Shown here: positions 8,591-16,984 of the stretch, piece after piece
Layout: every line of letters begins with the position of its first letter
How positions within the stretch are numbered: the first letter of the stretch is position 1
From: a virus
Strand: one strand, 5' to 3'
DNA: 63,906 nt
Virus record (IMG/VR): IMGVR_UViG_3300031521_000058
Span: 1 to 63,906 of that record
Translations under genes and position numbers: made by a program
Notes under the pieces: model-generated
Database searches by the model: none
The model's input: only the letters and a program-made list of their open reading frames with translations
Told to the model about the DNA's origin: nothing

Positions 8591-8843
8591 TTATTTCTTC
8601 AAGTTTTTCTTTTCTTATTACTAATACTGATTTATTGTAATATTGTGCTACATGTCCTGTGTTTTTTTCATATGAATGTTGCATACAGAATATGTATTGT
8701 GTTATTGGTTCTTCAAAACCTACAGAATGAAACCAATTATCATAATCTTTAAGATAAAGATGATATGCAAGTTCATCTAAATAACTACAATTTCCTAAAT
8801 TCCAACATCCTAACGATTTATCAATATTCATTTTTATCAACAA
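8574..8843 (-). CDS. Hypothetical protein with RKEKL C-terminal tail
   Basis: 89 aa. Ends in IRKEKLEEINGIKK, nearly identical to the tail of the 8267-8590 protein although the bodies are unrelated. Overlaps neighbours by 17 and 23 bases. An internal Met (MNIDKSLG) gives an alternative start at 8831. Confidence 0.62.
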   Translation of the reverse strand: MLIKMNIDKSLGCWNLGNCSYLDELAYHLYLKDYDNWFHSVGFEEPITQYIFCMQHSYEKNTGHVAQYYNKSVLVIRKEKLEEINGIKK

Positions 8844-9150
8844 TACGATTAATTTTCATTTTATCTGCAAGAATCCATGATCCACCTTGAGATTCAGGTC
8901 TATCGTAAGTTTTTATACCTTCAACTTCAACTTCTACCCATACTCTTATTTCTCCACTTGATAGATTTTCTTTCAAGTGTGGAGCATTTGGAGTGAAACA
9001 GCAATGCCAACCAAATCTTTCAGAAAAACCATTTGTTGGTATAAGCTCAGCATTCATCCAAACATTAAAAGAATATACTTCTTTAGCATTTATAAATAAA
9101 CTACCAAGAGTACCATTCTTTCTTTGTTTCATTAATTTATATGCTATCAT
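8821..9150 (-). CDS. Hypothetical protein
   Basis: 109 aa. Strand-rich, with GWHCCFTPNAPHLKE and EIRVWVEVEVEGI segments. No recognised family. Overlaps the next gene upstream by four bases (ATGA). Confidence 0.68.
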   Translation of the reverse strand: MIAYKLMKQRKNGTLGSLFINAKEVYSFNVWMNAELIPTNGFSERFGWHCCFTPNAPHLKENLSSGEIRVWVEVEVEGIKTYDRPESQGGSWILADKMKINRIVDKNEY

Positions 9151-9383
9151 TTTAAATTATTTATTTTTTCAAGTTTTCTTTTTCTATATTCAGACAATGT
9201 TTCAAATTCATCTGACATAAATGGTACGCATGTTTCAAATCCAACCAATACATATAAATCATAACCAGAATGATGGTTTACATATTTTATTGTATAATTT
9301 GAATCAAGAATTAATTCATCATAAACTATTTTATCAGGAGCATAACCAATATATATGACTCTATCACCTGCTTTACCTATCAT
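9147..9383 (-). CDS. Small SH3-like protein with RK(x)KL tail
   Basis: 78 aa. The opening KAGDRVIYIGYAPD followed by YTIKYVNHHSGYDLYVLVGFE looks like the small SH3/KOW-type barrel of many phage proteins (GD-hydrophobic strand, Y-T-I strand, F-E end). The C-terminus YRKRKLEKINNLK carries the recurring tail. Similar architecture occurs at 18781-19044 and 54515-54796. Confidence 0.65.
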   Translation of the reverse strand: MIGKAGDRVIYIGYAPDKIVYDELILDSNYTIKYVNHHSGYDLYVLVGFETCVPFMSDEFETLSEYRKRKLEKINNLK

Positions 9384-9385
9384 TT

Positions 9386-10045
9386 TTAAATTACTTCAAT
9401 TTCATCAGCAGAATTTACAACTACAATATTATAATCATTGACTAACATATCTACATAATTATTAATATCTTCATCTGAGCCAATTCCTTTACATCCTCCA
9501 AGGTTAAGAATAACATCAAATCCTGCATTTACCAAATCAATAACAGTTGATCCAACACAATAATTTGTAGCTAATCCACCAACTATAACAGTATCAATAT
9601 GTTTAGAAATATACCATTCAATTAGTCCTGTAGATATTTTTTTATTTAAGTCATGATAGCAACTTGAGTAAGGATGTAAATCTGGTTCAAATCCCTTTGC
9701 TACAAAAAAGTCATAATCACACATTTTAGGAAGTCCTGATATAAGTTCAGATCCAAATGTACCTGATATACAATGAGATTTCCAAGCAATATCAACATTT
9801 TCTCCTTCTATTGTTGAAAATTGAGGATGTTCATCACTTGCTATCCAAATTGAATTAACAGGATGCATATCTTTTGATACTGTTTTATATTTAACAAGAT
9901 TATTCTGTTTATTTAATTCATCTACAATTTTATCACCATCTGTTACAGGTAACTCAGTTGGACACAATGGAGTAAATCCATTTTGAGGATCTACATTATG
10001 ACTTGCTGTTAAATTTTCAAATACTGTTATTTTTTTATCCATCAT
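9386..10045 (-). CDS. pncA: Nicotinamidase (isochorismatase-like cysteine hydrolase)
   Basis: 219 aa from the ATG at 10045. Hydrolyses nicotinamide to nicotinate. Seen: VDPQNGFTP with the catalytic Asp, SKDMHP and DEHPQF metal-site region, an HCISGTFGSEL segment, FFVAKGFEPDLHPYS containing the catalytic Lys, and GGLATNYCVGSTVIDLVNAGF with the nucleophilic Cys. An upstream ATG at 10111 would add 22 residues overlapping the preceding gene by 65 bases, so the start at 10045, one base after that gene's stop, is preferred. Pairs functionally with pncB. Confidence 0.9.
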   Translation of the reverse strand: MMDKKITVFENLTASHNVDPQNGFTPLCPTELPVTDGDKIVDELNKQNNLVKYKTVSKDMHPVNSIWIASDEHPQFSTIEGENVDIAWKSHCISGTFGSELISGLPKMCDYDFFVAKGFEPDLHPYSSCYHDLNKKISTGLIEWYISKHIDTVIVGGLATNYCVGSTVIDLVNAGFDVILNLGGCKGIGSDEDINNYVDMLVNDYNIVVVNSADEIEVI

Positions 10046-10046
10046 T

Positions 10047-10385
10047 TCATTTTTTAATATTTTTTTTATAATACTCTTCGACTTTTCCAAAATGCTCTGA
10101 CCAATTATCAACTAAATGAACATTTGATAAATCTATTCTTATTTTAATTACTGGTTTATTATTTTTAACTATAAATCTTTTCCTTCTATCTATTGAATTT
10201 ACAGTATTAGTGAATATTGAATTTATATCACAACTATAAATAAAAATAAACTCTTGAAATCTTGAAATATTGTTTTTTGTGTCATGCAAATTAACAAATC
10301 CTAAGTCATGTTTACCAATATTTAGTTGTTCTTTATAATTATTTTCAAATATTTTACGATATTCAAGATATTTTTCTTTTTTCAT
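10047..10385 (-). CDS. Hypothetical protein
   Basis: 112 aa, basic; abuts the next gene upstream with no gap. No recognised domain; a strand-rich centre (FIFIYSCDIN, VIKIRIDLSNVHL) is flanked by lysine-rich helices. Confidence 0.65.
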   Translation of the reverse strand: MKKEKYLEYRKIFENNYKEQLNIGKHDLGFVNLHDTKNNISRFQEFIFIYSCDINSIFTNTVNSIDRRKRFIVKNNKPVIKIRIDLSNVHLVDNWSEHFGKVEEYYKKNIKK

Positions 10386-10922
10386 TTATTGAGATATGAT
10401 ATTATAAGTATTTATAAATATTTTTCTTTTTACAATCCAAATATCATTTTTATCTTCTCTATTTCTACAAATGAAGTCACCTATATCTGATCTCTGAATG
10501 TTTATTTTTTTATCAAGAATAGAAACTTCTTCACCCCATAATCCTTTAATAAAAAAATGTTCCTTTTCCGTTACCCAAAAATCTGAATCATCAACAAATT
10601 CTGATAAATCTGTGGTAATTTCTATACATTCTACTGAGTTATCAGGTCTTGGTTCACAAATCATCCAACCATCATTATCAATACTAATAACACTATATTT
10701 TTGAAGAAGTTTTTTAGGCATTTGTTGCCAAACATCATTACTATCACCAAGACAAATAATAGATCCATCACCAAGAGGTTCTTTACCTTCTAATGTATCA
10801 ACTAAAAATTTTGATAAAACATTTCTATCCACCATTATTGAAATTAGTGGTTTAGCTTTTATTGTTTTTGTCTTTTTAGCTATATTCCATTTAATTATTT
10901 CTTCTACTCTAATTCTTTTCAT
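10386..10922 (-). CDS. Conserved-looking hypothetical protein
   Basis: 178 aa. Contains GDGSIICLGDSNDVWQQMP, SIDNDGWMICEPRPDN and FWVTEKEHFFIKGLWGEEV. I do not recognise the family with confidence. It overlaps the upstream gene by 14 bases. Confidence 0.7.
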   Translation of the reverse strand: MKRIRVEEIIKWNIAKKTKTIKAKPLISIMVDRNVLSKFLVDTLEGKEPLGDGSIICLGDSNDVWQQMPKKLLQKYSVISIDNDGWMICEPRPDNSVECIEITTDLSEFVDDSDFWVTEKEHFFIKGLWGEEVSILDKKINIQRSDIGDFICRNREDKNDIWIVKRKIFINTYNIISQ

Positions 10923-11562
10923 TTTTTATTTTTCCACCTTCATATCTAACTCTATAAAAACTTAAATATGATGTTAATGTAATTTTAATAATTGTAAGTT
11001 TATAAAACATATTTATTCCGAGATTATCAACAAAATATTTTTTTATATCATTCTTATAAAAATTAAAGAATTTTATTGAGTTTTCTGAAAATGAAAATGG
11101 AATACAATTAAATGTTGAGAATGGTAAACAGTTTAATATATATGAATTTTTTTCAACAACTTCATTATCAATTGTTCTCATTTTAGGTGAAGTCATTATT
11201 TTACCGAATCCACATTCTTCAGCATTTATATAATTATTATCATCATTGGTATTTAGATGAGTTTCACCACTCATTATATAATTTATCATTTCTTCTGTTG
11301 ATAATGACTTTATTTTTTCTATTTTTTCATTTTTCAAATCTCCACTTGAGTGTGAAAATTCATAATTATCATAAAACCAAAAAAATCTATCATTTTTATC
11401 AAAGAAATTTTTCAAATCATCATAAACAGTTTTTAACTCTACTATATCTTTAAATGAAATCCAAACTTCATCTGAATCACTTTTAATACAATAAGAAACT
11501 AATATAGTTAAAGTTTTTTCGCTTACTGTAACATGATAATTTTTATTTCCAAAATTTTCCAT
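10909..11562 (-). CDS. Hypothetical protein
   Basis: 217 aa, no clear domain. Starts MENFGNKNYHVTVSEKTLTIL; the C-terminal third is hydrophobic (MFYKLTIIKITLTSYLSFY) but not a clean membrane helix. Abuts the 57-aa gene upstream. Confidence 0.68.
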   Translation of the reverse strand: MENFGNKNYHVTVSEKTLTILVSYCIKSDSDEVWISFKDIVELKTVYDDLKNFFDKNDRFFWFYDNYEFSHSSGDLKNEKIEKIKSLSTEEMINYIMSGETHLNTNDDNNYINAEECGFGKIMTSPKMRTIDNEVVEKNSYILNCLPFSTFNCIPFSFSENSIKFFNFYKNDIKKYFVDNLGINMFYKLTIIKITLTSYLSFYRVRYEGGKIKNEKN

Positions 11563-11736
11563 TTAAAAATGTGTTTTTCTATATTCTAAATAATCATTAT
11601 AATTTTCATCTAATATATCAATCATAGTACCAAATCCAATATCTTGAAGTGCTATTTTAACACCATCTTTTTCAATAACTTCACCTTTGGTTAATTTCTG
11701 AAAATCTTCTTCATTTAACATTATATTTTTAGCCAT
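11563..11736 (-). CDS. Hypothetical small protein
   Basis: 57 aa (MAKNIMLNEEDFQKLTKGE...), too short for simple gene finders but packed exactly between two genes: its stop abuts the ATG of the 10909-11562 gene and its ATG follows the 11749-12084 gene after 12 bases. The segment EEDFQKLTKGEVIEKDGVKIALQDIG resembles small phage proteins of unknown function. It ends LEYRKTHF. Confidence 0.7.
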   Translation of the reverse strand: MAKNIMLNEEDFQKLTKGEVIEKDGVKIALQDIGFGTMIDILDENYNDYLEYRKTHF

Positions 11737-11748
11737 ATTTTTAATATT

Positions 11749-12084
11749 TTAACAGTAACATGATTCTTTTTGTATTTTATTAATTCTTTCTGTGTCAGTT
11801 ATTTTATAAACATCAATATCAATCAAATTTCTCAAATCAAAATCTTTCATACTATCAAATTTTGAATAATATCCTACTTCACAAGCATCTACTGATAAGT
11901 CTTTACTTTTAATTGAAATATCCATTACTTCAAAACAATGAATTTTATTATCAACTTTAATATCCACATAATTACCAATTATCACATTGACATTGGTTTC
12001 AAATGTTATATATGTACCATTTTTTACTCTTCTACCTGATGATACTATGAAAGCATTTGATACTTTACCTATTTTATTTTCCAT
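11749..12084 (-). CDS. Hypothetical beta-rich protein
   Basis: 111 aa, strand-rich (GKVSNAFIVSSGRRV, YITFETNVNVIIGNYVDIKV), probably a small barrel. First gene of a leftward operon with a complete Bacteroidota promoter at 12102-12132. Function unknown. Confidence 0.7.
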   Translation of the reverse strand: MENKIGKVSNAFIVSSGRRVKNGTYITFETNVNVIIGNYVDIKVDNKIHCFEVMDISIKSKDLSVDACEVGYYSKFDSMKDFDLRNLIDIDVYKITDTERINKIQKESCYC

Positions 12085-12101
12085 TTTATATTTATTTTGT
12101 G

Positions 12102-12132
12102 CAAAGATACAATTATTTTTTATAATATCAAA
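12102..12132 (-). promoter_or_regulatory. Bacteroidota-type promoter (leftward)
   Basis: Leftward: a TTTG box, 19-base spacer, TATCTTTG box, 18 bases before the ATG of the 11749-12084 gene. Both boxes match the Bacteroidota consensus. Confidence 0.8.
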
Positions 12133-12172
12133 ATATTTTGAAATATAATTTTTTTATATGAAAATAAATTAT

Positions 12173-12180
12173 TATATTTG
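12173..12180 (+). promoter_or_regulatory. Promoter -7 element (rightward)
   Basis: TATATTTG, 19 bases before the ATG at 12200; divergent from the leftward promoter at 12102-12132. An upstream TTTG is present but at a non-standard distance. Confidence 0.5.
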
Positions 12181-12199
12181 TAATAAGAAAATTAAAAAA

Positions 12200-12586
12200 A
12201 TGGAATTAACAAAGAAACAAATAGATAAAATAAACAATGAATGTACAATATCAGATCAAGGTATATTTATTGAACCATATGGATGTGATGGTATTAAAGA
12301 ATTGATTGTGTATATGCGTTGGTCTGAAGGAGGTTCACAAGGTGGTAATTGTTGGAATGATGATGAGTCAGAAGAATATTATGGAGAGGACAAGCCAAAA
12401 TTTAAAGCTCTTGATATGGTTTTAGAGCAATTAGCGCCAGGAATAACTTATCTTCAATTTAAAAAAATAGAAGAATCATTAGAATCAACAACTAAACATG
12501 ATTGGGAATACTACGGTAATTATGATGATTATGGTATAGAATACATAAAATTAAAGGATTTGATAGATTTATTAGAATCTTTTTAA
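12200..12586 (+). CDS. Hypothetical protein
   Basis: 128 aa from the ATG at 12200, chosen because the promoter element lies inside the longer frame beginning at 12158. Acidic; contains YMRWSEGGSQGGNCWNDD and KHDWEYYGNYDDYGIEYIKLKDL. The sequence resembles small phage proteins of unknown function. Confidence 0.72.
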   Translation: MELTKKQIDKINNECTISDQGIFIEPYGCDGIKELIVYMRWSEGGSQGGNCWNDDESEEYYGEDKPKFKALDMVLEQLAPGITYLQFKKIEESLESTTKHDWEYYGNYDDYGIEYIKLKDLIDLLESF

Positions 12587-12596
12587 TATATTTAAT

Positions 12597-12627
12597 AAAA
12601 AGAGAGCCTAAGTGCTCTCTTTTTTTA
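12597..12627 (+). terminator. Rho-independent terminator
   Basis: Stem AAAAAGAGAGC with its complement, loop of 6, followed by seven T; ten bases after the preceding stop. Confidence 0.88.
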
Positions 12628-12670
12628 TTTATTTAACAAAATATAATTAGATTTTATTTATATAAATGGT

Positions 12671-12678
12671 TATCTTTG
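12671..12678 (+). promoter_or_regulatory. Promoter -7 element
   Basis: TATCTTTG followed by CA, 42 bases before the ATG at 12721; typical Bacteroidota -7 box. The -33 box is not well matched. Confidence 0.6.
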
Positions 12679-12720
12679 CATTGTCAATTAAACACAAATA
12701 ATCATTTAAAATTTAATGTT

Positions 12721-13149
12721 ATGAAAACAAATTTAAAAGGTAAAATTACATTAGAAATTGTACTTAGTTATATGGAAGAAAATAATCTTAGTGTTTCTGA
12801 AACTATTGATGCTATTCAGAAAAATTCTGATGAATATCCAGAAAGACCAATAAAGCCATATCTTACTAAGAAACACTCATTAGATGATGTTAAATTATAT
12901 ACAGAAAAACTTCAAAGATATGAAGAATCTCTTCCTGAATATAAAAAAATTAATGATGAATATCATAAATATTTTAATGATAGAAATTCTGTAATTGAAA
13001 ATTTCATTAAAACTGAAAGTGGTCTTTATGATAATGTACCAGAAAAATATCAAAAAAAAGTATATAGCCTTTCATATTCCAATGGACATTCTGGTGGCTA
13101 CAATGAAATCTATAATAACCTTGTAGATATAATAGAGATATTTGAATAA
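12721..13149 (+). CDS. Hypothetical protein
   Basis: 142 aa, start at 12721 because the promoter overlaps the longer reading. Helical and charged, no known domain. Followed after 20 bases by the YopX-like gene. Confidence 0.72.
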   Translation: MKTNLKGKITLEIVLSYMEENNLSVSETIDAIQKNSDEYPERPIKPYLTKKHSLDDVKLYTEKLQRYEESLPEYKKINDEYHKYFNDRNSVIENFIKTESGLYDNVPEKYQKKVYSLSYSNGHSGGYNEIYNNLVDIIEIFE

Positions 13150-13169
13150 TAACACAATAAACTATTAAA

Positions 13170-13586
13170 ATGGAAAAAATTTTTAGAGTAAAATTAGAAA
13201 ACAATGATTGGATATACTATAACCAATTTGGAATAGTATTTTCAGATATTATTACAGAAGAACGTACCTGTAAATACATACCAGAATTCAGTATTTTATC
13301 TGAAACAGAAGGACAATTCACAGGGATCACTGATAAGAATAATGTTAGAATTTTTGAAAATGATATACTATCTGATGATGATATCATGTACATTGTGGAA
13401 TGGAATCAACAAAATACTTGTTGGTGGATTAATCCAATAAAATCAATAAAAGAAATCAAATCAAAGAATGATGATCTTTTCATATTACTTACAACATGTA
13501 ATAGCAAATTGGGTAATGGTTATTATTCAAGAAAAGATATGGAAATTATAGGAAATATACAAGATAACCTGGATATAACATTATAA
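13170..13586 (+). CDS. YopX-family phage protein
   Basis: 138 aa. The centre FTGITDKNNVRIFENDILSD and the end MEIIGNIQDN match the YopX family (TGL-DKNG--I-EGDI and IGNI-EN motifs), widespread in phages and prophages but of unknown function. Confidence 0.82.
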   Translation: MEKIFRVKLENNDWIYYNQFGIVFSDIITEERTCKYIPEFSILSETEGQFTGITDKNNVRIFENDILSDDDIMYIVEWNQQNTCWWINPIKSIKEIKSKNDDLFILLTTCNSKLGNGYYSRKDMEIIGNIQDNLDITL

Positions 13587-13763
13587 TATATAAATTAAGT
13601 ATCTGATATATAGTTAATTAAGATTAATATATAAATATATATAATATATATATCATGATCTTGCATCTTTTTATTTTTATACATGAAAATCAGGTTGTTA
13701 TCCTTCCTGATTTTCGTTTTTTATTTGATTAAACTTTATTAATCATTTTTTATATCATGAGTT
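13587..13763. other. Intergenic AT-rich tract before the primase gene
   Basis: 177 bases without a gene. The first half is almost pure A/T with alternating AT stretches around 13630-13655, the second half holds a terminator hairpin. An easily melted tract just upstream of a primase gene could be a replication or promoter element; nothing in the sequence proves it. Confidence 0.3.
13685..13722 (+). terminator. Rho-independent terminator
   Basis: Ten-bp stem GAAAATCAGG/CCTGATTTTC, 11-base loop, then a T-rich tail; ends the 12721-13586 transcript. Confidence 0.85.
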
Positions 13764-14981
13764 ATGTCAAAAATAGATATTGAATATATAAAAAGTAAGA
13801 TTTCAGAAGTATTAAAAAATGCTCATTCTGATCCCCGTAAATTTCTAATTAAAGATTATAATGATAGAATAAATTTTGCTTGCCCAGTATGTGGTGATTC
13901 ACAGAAAGATCCTAATGCAAAAAGAGCAAACATTTACAAGGATAATCCTACATTTATGGTTTGCTTTAATGAAGGTTGCAGAGCTAGTGTTACTCATCTA
14001 TGTAGTGATTTTAAAGTTGATATTGGGTTAGAAGAGAAACAAGCATTATATGATTTTGCGGATTCTCATATGAAATTTGATAGGAAGAAAGATGTTTATA
14101 TTCCTGAAAATTTGAACAAATTAATTGATATTGATGAATTTTCTAATTATGTTAATGAGCATTCAGAACATCAAATATCAAAATTTAAACCTATACAATT
14201 TAATTCCGCTGCATATCAATATTTGAAATATGAAAGATTAATTGAAGATTTTGAAAATATTTATGAATGCGATTATCATTTGACTGATAGATGGACTGAG
14301 AAATGTATTGTGATGTTGAATAAGTCAGGTAAAAAAATGTTGGGAATGCAAATTCGAAATATGAAGCCTGGTGATAAGAGATTTTTTAAGATTTTTAATT
14401 TTGAAAAAGTATATTCAATTTTACATCCTGATGAAATATTAGATGAATTAGAAATGTTATCTTATAATAAGCTTTCTAACTTTTTTAATATATTGAATGT
14501 TGATTGGAATGAACCAGTGACAATATTTGAAGGAATGTTAGATTCATTATTTATGAATTATGAAAAATCTCATAGTAATTCTATTGGAGCAATAGGATTA
14601 AATAGTATTGACACTGACTTATCATTTTTATTTGATTCTGACTTAGATATTCAATTCTTTTTAGATCAAGATAATGTTGGTATAAGAAAATCTCAAACTC
14701 TCTTAGATCAAGGATATAAGGTTTTTTTGTGGCAAAAATTGGTAGAAGATTTATTAAAAAATAAGAAAGATAAATACGTTGCTAAGAAATATTTAATTAA
14801 AATTAAAGATTTGAATAAATTAGTTCAGGAAATAAAAGATATGGAAAAATTCAAAAAAATAAATCTTCAAAAATATTTTTCAAATGATGTTTTTGATAAA
14901 TTATATTTAGATGAAACTTTATATCCTAAACCAGAGTATTTTGGTAAAAAACAATACGATAAAAATAAATACAAAAAATAA
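13764..14981 (+). CDS. DNA primase (zinc-binding plus TOPRIM)
   Basis: 405 aa. N-terminal zinc-binding domain: CPVCGDSQKDPNAKRAN and MVCFNEGC supply C-x2-C ... C-x4-C with the KRANIY strand typical of phage DnaG-like primases. The TOPRIM core shows VTIFEGMLDSLF (catalytic Glu) and QFFLDQDNVGIRKS (D-x-D). Makes RNA primers for phage replication. Shorter than bacterial DnaG; no helicase domain is attached. Confidence 0.9.
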   Translation: MSKIDIEYIKSKISEVLKNAHSDPRKFLIKDYNDRINFACPVCGDSQKDPNAKRANIYKDNPTFMVCFNEGCRASVTHLCSDFKVDIGLEEKQALYDFADSHMKFDRKKDVYIPENLNKLIDIDEFSNYVNEHSEHQISKFKPIQFNSAAYQYLKYERLIEDFENIYECDYHLTDRWTEKCIVMLNKSGKKMLGMQIRNMKPGDKRFFKIFNFEKVYSILHPDEILDELEMLSYNKLSNFFNILNVDWNEPVTIFEGMLDSLFMNYEKSHSNSIGAIGLNSIDTDLSFLFDSDLDIQFFLDQDNVGIRKSQTLLDQGYKVFLWQKLVEDLLKNKKDKYVAKKYLIKIKDLNKLVQEIKDMEKFKKINLQKYFSNDVFDKLYLDETLYPKPEYFGKKQYDKNKYKK

Positions 14982-14982
14982 A

Positions 14983-15660
14983 ATGAATAAAGACATTGAA
15001 GAATGGAATGATTTTTTAAATGAGTTGGATAAATCAATTCTAAATATTTATAAAAAACATGAAAATAGTTTTGATGAATATGGAATTCATGGAAGACGTC
15101 ACATATCAAGATCTATTATTTTTTCTGAATTTATGTCAAGATTTTATACAAAGGAATTAGGTAAAGATATAGATTTCAATGCAATAAGATATGCAGTATC
15201 TTTTCATGATAGCGGTAGAAAAGGAAGTGGAATAGATTTATGGGAAGATGATAGTGCAAATAATTGTTTAAAATACTTATTAGAAAATTCTTTTTATGAT
15301 GAAGATAAATGTAAATATATTTCATCACTAATTAGTAAGAACTTAACAAATGACATAAATCATAATATAGTTTATGATTCTGATGTTTTGGATATTATGA
15401 GACCTTGCTGTGGACATGGTGAACTTGATAATTTTAGAAGAAGTGAACTTCGTTTTTTAGGGCAAAAAGATAATTTTTCCAATTATCAATTATATGAAGA
15501 AATAAGGGAAGAATTGATTTTAGATGCTTGGAAATTAATAGAATATACTGAATATAATGATGTATTATTTAATACTAATGAAAATAATCAACTTTATTCT
15601 ATGATTAATATTATAAATAAAAATAAATTAAATTTTAATATATTTCATAAATATTTTTAA
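14983..15660 (+). CDS. HD-domain hydrolase
   Basis: 225 aa from the ATG at 14983, one base after the primase stop; a longer reading from 14911 would overlap the primase. GIHGRRHISRSIIFSEF and AVSFHDSGRKGSG give the H...HD metal set, and IVYDSDVLDIM the distal Asp. HD proteins are phosphohydrolases acting on nucleotides. Co-transcribed with primase. Confidence 0.82.
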   Translation: MNKDIEEWNDFLNELDKSILNIYKKHENSFDEYGIHGRRHISRSIIFSEFMSRFYTKELGKDIDFNAIRYAVSFHDSGRKGSGIDLWEDDSANNCLKYLLENSFYDEDKCKYISSLISKNLTNDINHNIVYDSDVLDIMRPCCGHGELDNFRRSELRFLGQKDNFSNYQLYEEIREELILDAWKLIEYTEYNDVLFNTNENNQLYSMINIINKNKLNFNIFHKYF

Positions 15661-15675
15661 TGAAGTATCAATATA

Positions 15676-15707
15676 TTTGGTATATAGAAATAATTTTATT
15701 ATATTTG
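15676..15707 (+). promoter_or_regulatory. Bacteroidota-type promoter for infC
   Basis: TTTG, 20-base spacer, TATATTTG followed by CA, 22 bases before the infC ATG: a complete match to the Bacteroidota sigma-A consensus. Confidence 0.82.
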
Positions 15708-15728
15708 CACAAATAATTAATAATAAAT

Positions 15729-16256
15729 ATGAGTAAACCAGAAAATCAAAACAAGATTAATAGATTTATTACCAATCAAAGTGTTAGATTAGTAGGAGAT
15801 AACGTCGAAAATTGTGTTTTAGATACTAGAAAGGCTATTAGACTTGCAGATGAAATGGAATTAGATTTAGTAGAAATATCATCTAATAATAATATTTCTA
15901 TATGTAGAATAGTTGATTATGAAAAATTTCTTTATGATAAAAAGAAAAAAGATAAAGAACAAAAGAAAACTCAAAAACAAAATCAGATTGAAGTCAAAGA
16001 GATTAGAATGACTCCTAATATTGATGAACATGATTTCAATTTTAAATTGACACACGCAAAAAACTTTTTATCTGAAGGAAATAAAGTATTATTATCAGTA
16101 TTTTTCAAAGGAAGAGAGATAGTATATCAAGATCAAGGTAAAGTTAAATTATTGAAGTTTGTTGAAGAATTAGATGGAATTGGAATAGCAGAGTCTATGC
16201 CAAAATTAGAAGGTAAAAGAATGCAAATGACAATAAAACCAAAAAAAACAAAATAA
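15729..16256 (+). CDS. infC: Translation initiation factor IF-3
   Basis: 175 aa, full length. IF-3 binds the 30S subunit, prevents premature 50S joining and enforces selection of initiator tRNA and start codon. Seen: N-domain NRFITNQSVRLVGDN and KAIRLADEMELDLVEIS, SICRIVDYEKFLYDKKKK linker, C-domain VKEIRMTPNIDEHDFNFKL, AKNFLSEGNKVLLSVFFKGREI and EGKRMQMTIKP. All conserved blocks are present in order, so it is likely functional. It has its own promoter and heads an operon with a 241-aa protein and oligoendopeptidase F. Confidence 0.95.
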   Translation: MSKPENQNKINRFITNQSVRLVGDNVENCVLDTRKAIRLADEMELDLVEISSNNNISICRIVDYEKFLYDKKKKDKEQKKTQKQNQIEVKEIRMTPNIDEHDFNFKLTHAKNFLSEGNKVLLSVFFKGREIVYQDQGKVKLLKFVEELDGIGIAESMPKLEGKRMQMTIKPKKTK

Positions 16257-16982
16257 ATGGAAAAAACAGAAATGCTAAATAAGATTATTCATCTTACAAA
16301 AGAAACTGGTCAAGGCTTGGCACTATCAATCATTAGAGCAAAATCAAGTGAATATGCTAAATTAGTAGATGAACTTATTGAAGAAGGTAAAGCTGATATT
16401 TATGTTAAATCATTTTCATTCTTACCATCTGATGAATGGGTTGTTCCTGCTGGTTGTTATTTTGCTATTAAAGATGATGATACAACCCATCCAGGCGCTT
16501 TAATTTTTATTAGAATGTATCTTGGAAAGGAAGATTTAGGAATAGGAGTTAAAATATCTGATATGTTGAAAAACGTTGGTAATATGGAACGATATACTAA
16601 ATGGCTAAAAGATAATGAAAATAAATTAATTGATTTGACTAATATGAAAGAAGTTGAATTAACATCAGAGCAATTTCAAATAGATGATGATACAAAAAAA
16701 TGGATAACACAAAAAACTTGGTATATAAATAATGATGATGTAAAAACATGCTTGATTCAATCAACTAAGATGCTGAATGATGGTAATGATAAAAGTCAAT
16801 TAGATTTATATAATGAGCTTATGCCTTTATATAATTCTGATAAAGAAAGATTTCATAAAGAAATTGAAGATTCCAAAAAAAAGATTAAAGAGATTAAAGA
16901 TAGCATAAAATATAGAAAAATTACAAATAAATGGTTGCAAAATCAAACACAAACGGATAAAATTCAAACAATTATAAAATAA
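16257..16982 (+). CDS. Hypothetical protein in the IF-3 operon
   Basis: 241 aa, starting immediately after the infC stop. Soluble; N-terminal region contains LPSDEWVVPAGCYFAIKDDDTTHPGAL, C-terminal third is a basic coiled coil. No recognised domain. The tight packing suggests it is made together with IF-3. Confidence 0.75.
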   Translation: MEKTEMLNKIIHLTKETGQGLALSIIRAKSSEYAKLVDELIEEGKADIYVKSFSFLPSDEWVVPAGCYFAIKDDDTTHPGALIFIRMYLGKEDLGIGVKISDMLKNVGNMERYTKWLKDNENKLIDLTNMKEVELTSEQFQIDDDTKKWITQKTWYINNDDVKTCLIQSTKMLNDGNDKSQLDLYNELMPLYNSDKERFHKEIEDSKKKIKEIKDSIKYRKITNKWLQNQTQTDKIQTIIK

Positions 16983-16984
16983 AA

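Noticed and set aside
13620-13660. Replication origin upstream of the primase gene
   Set aside because: Only an AT-rich tract is present; no repeated binding sites, so the evidence is insufficient.
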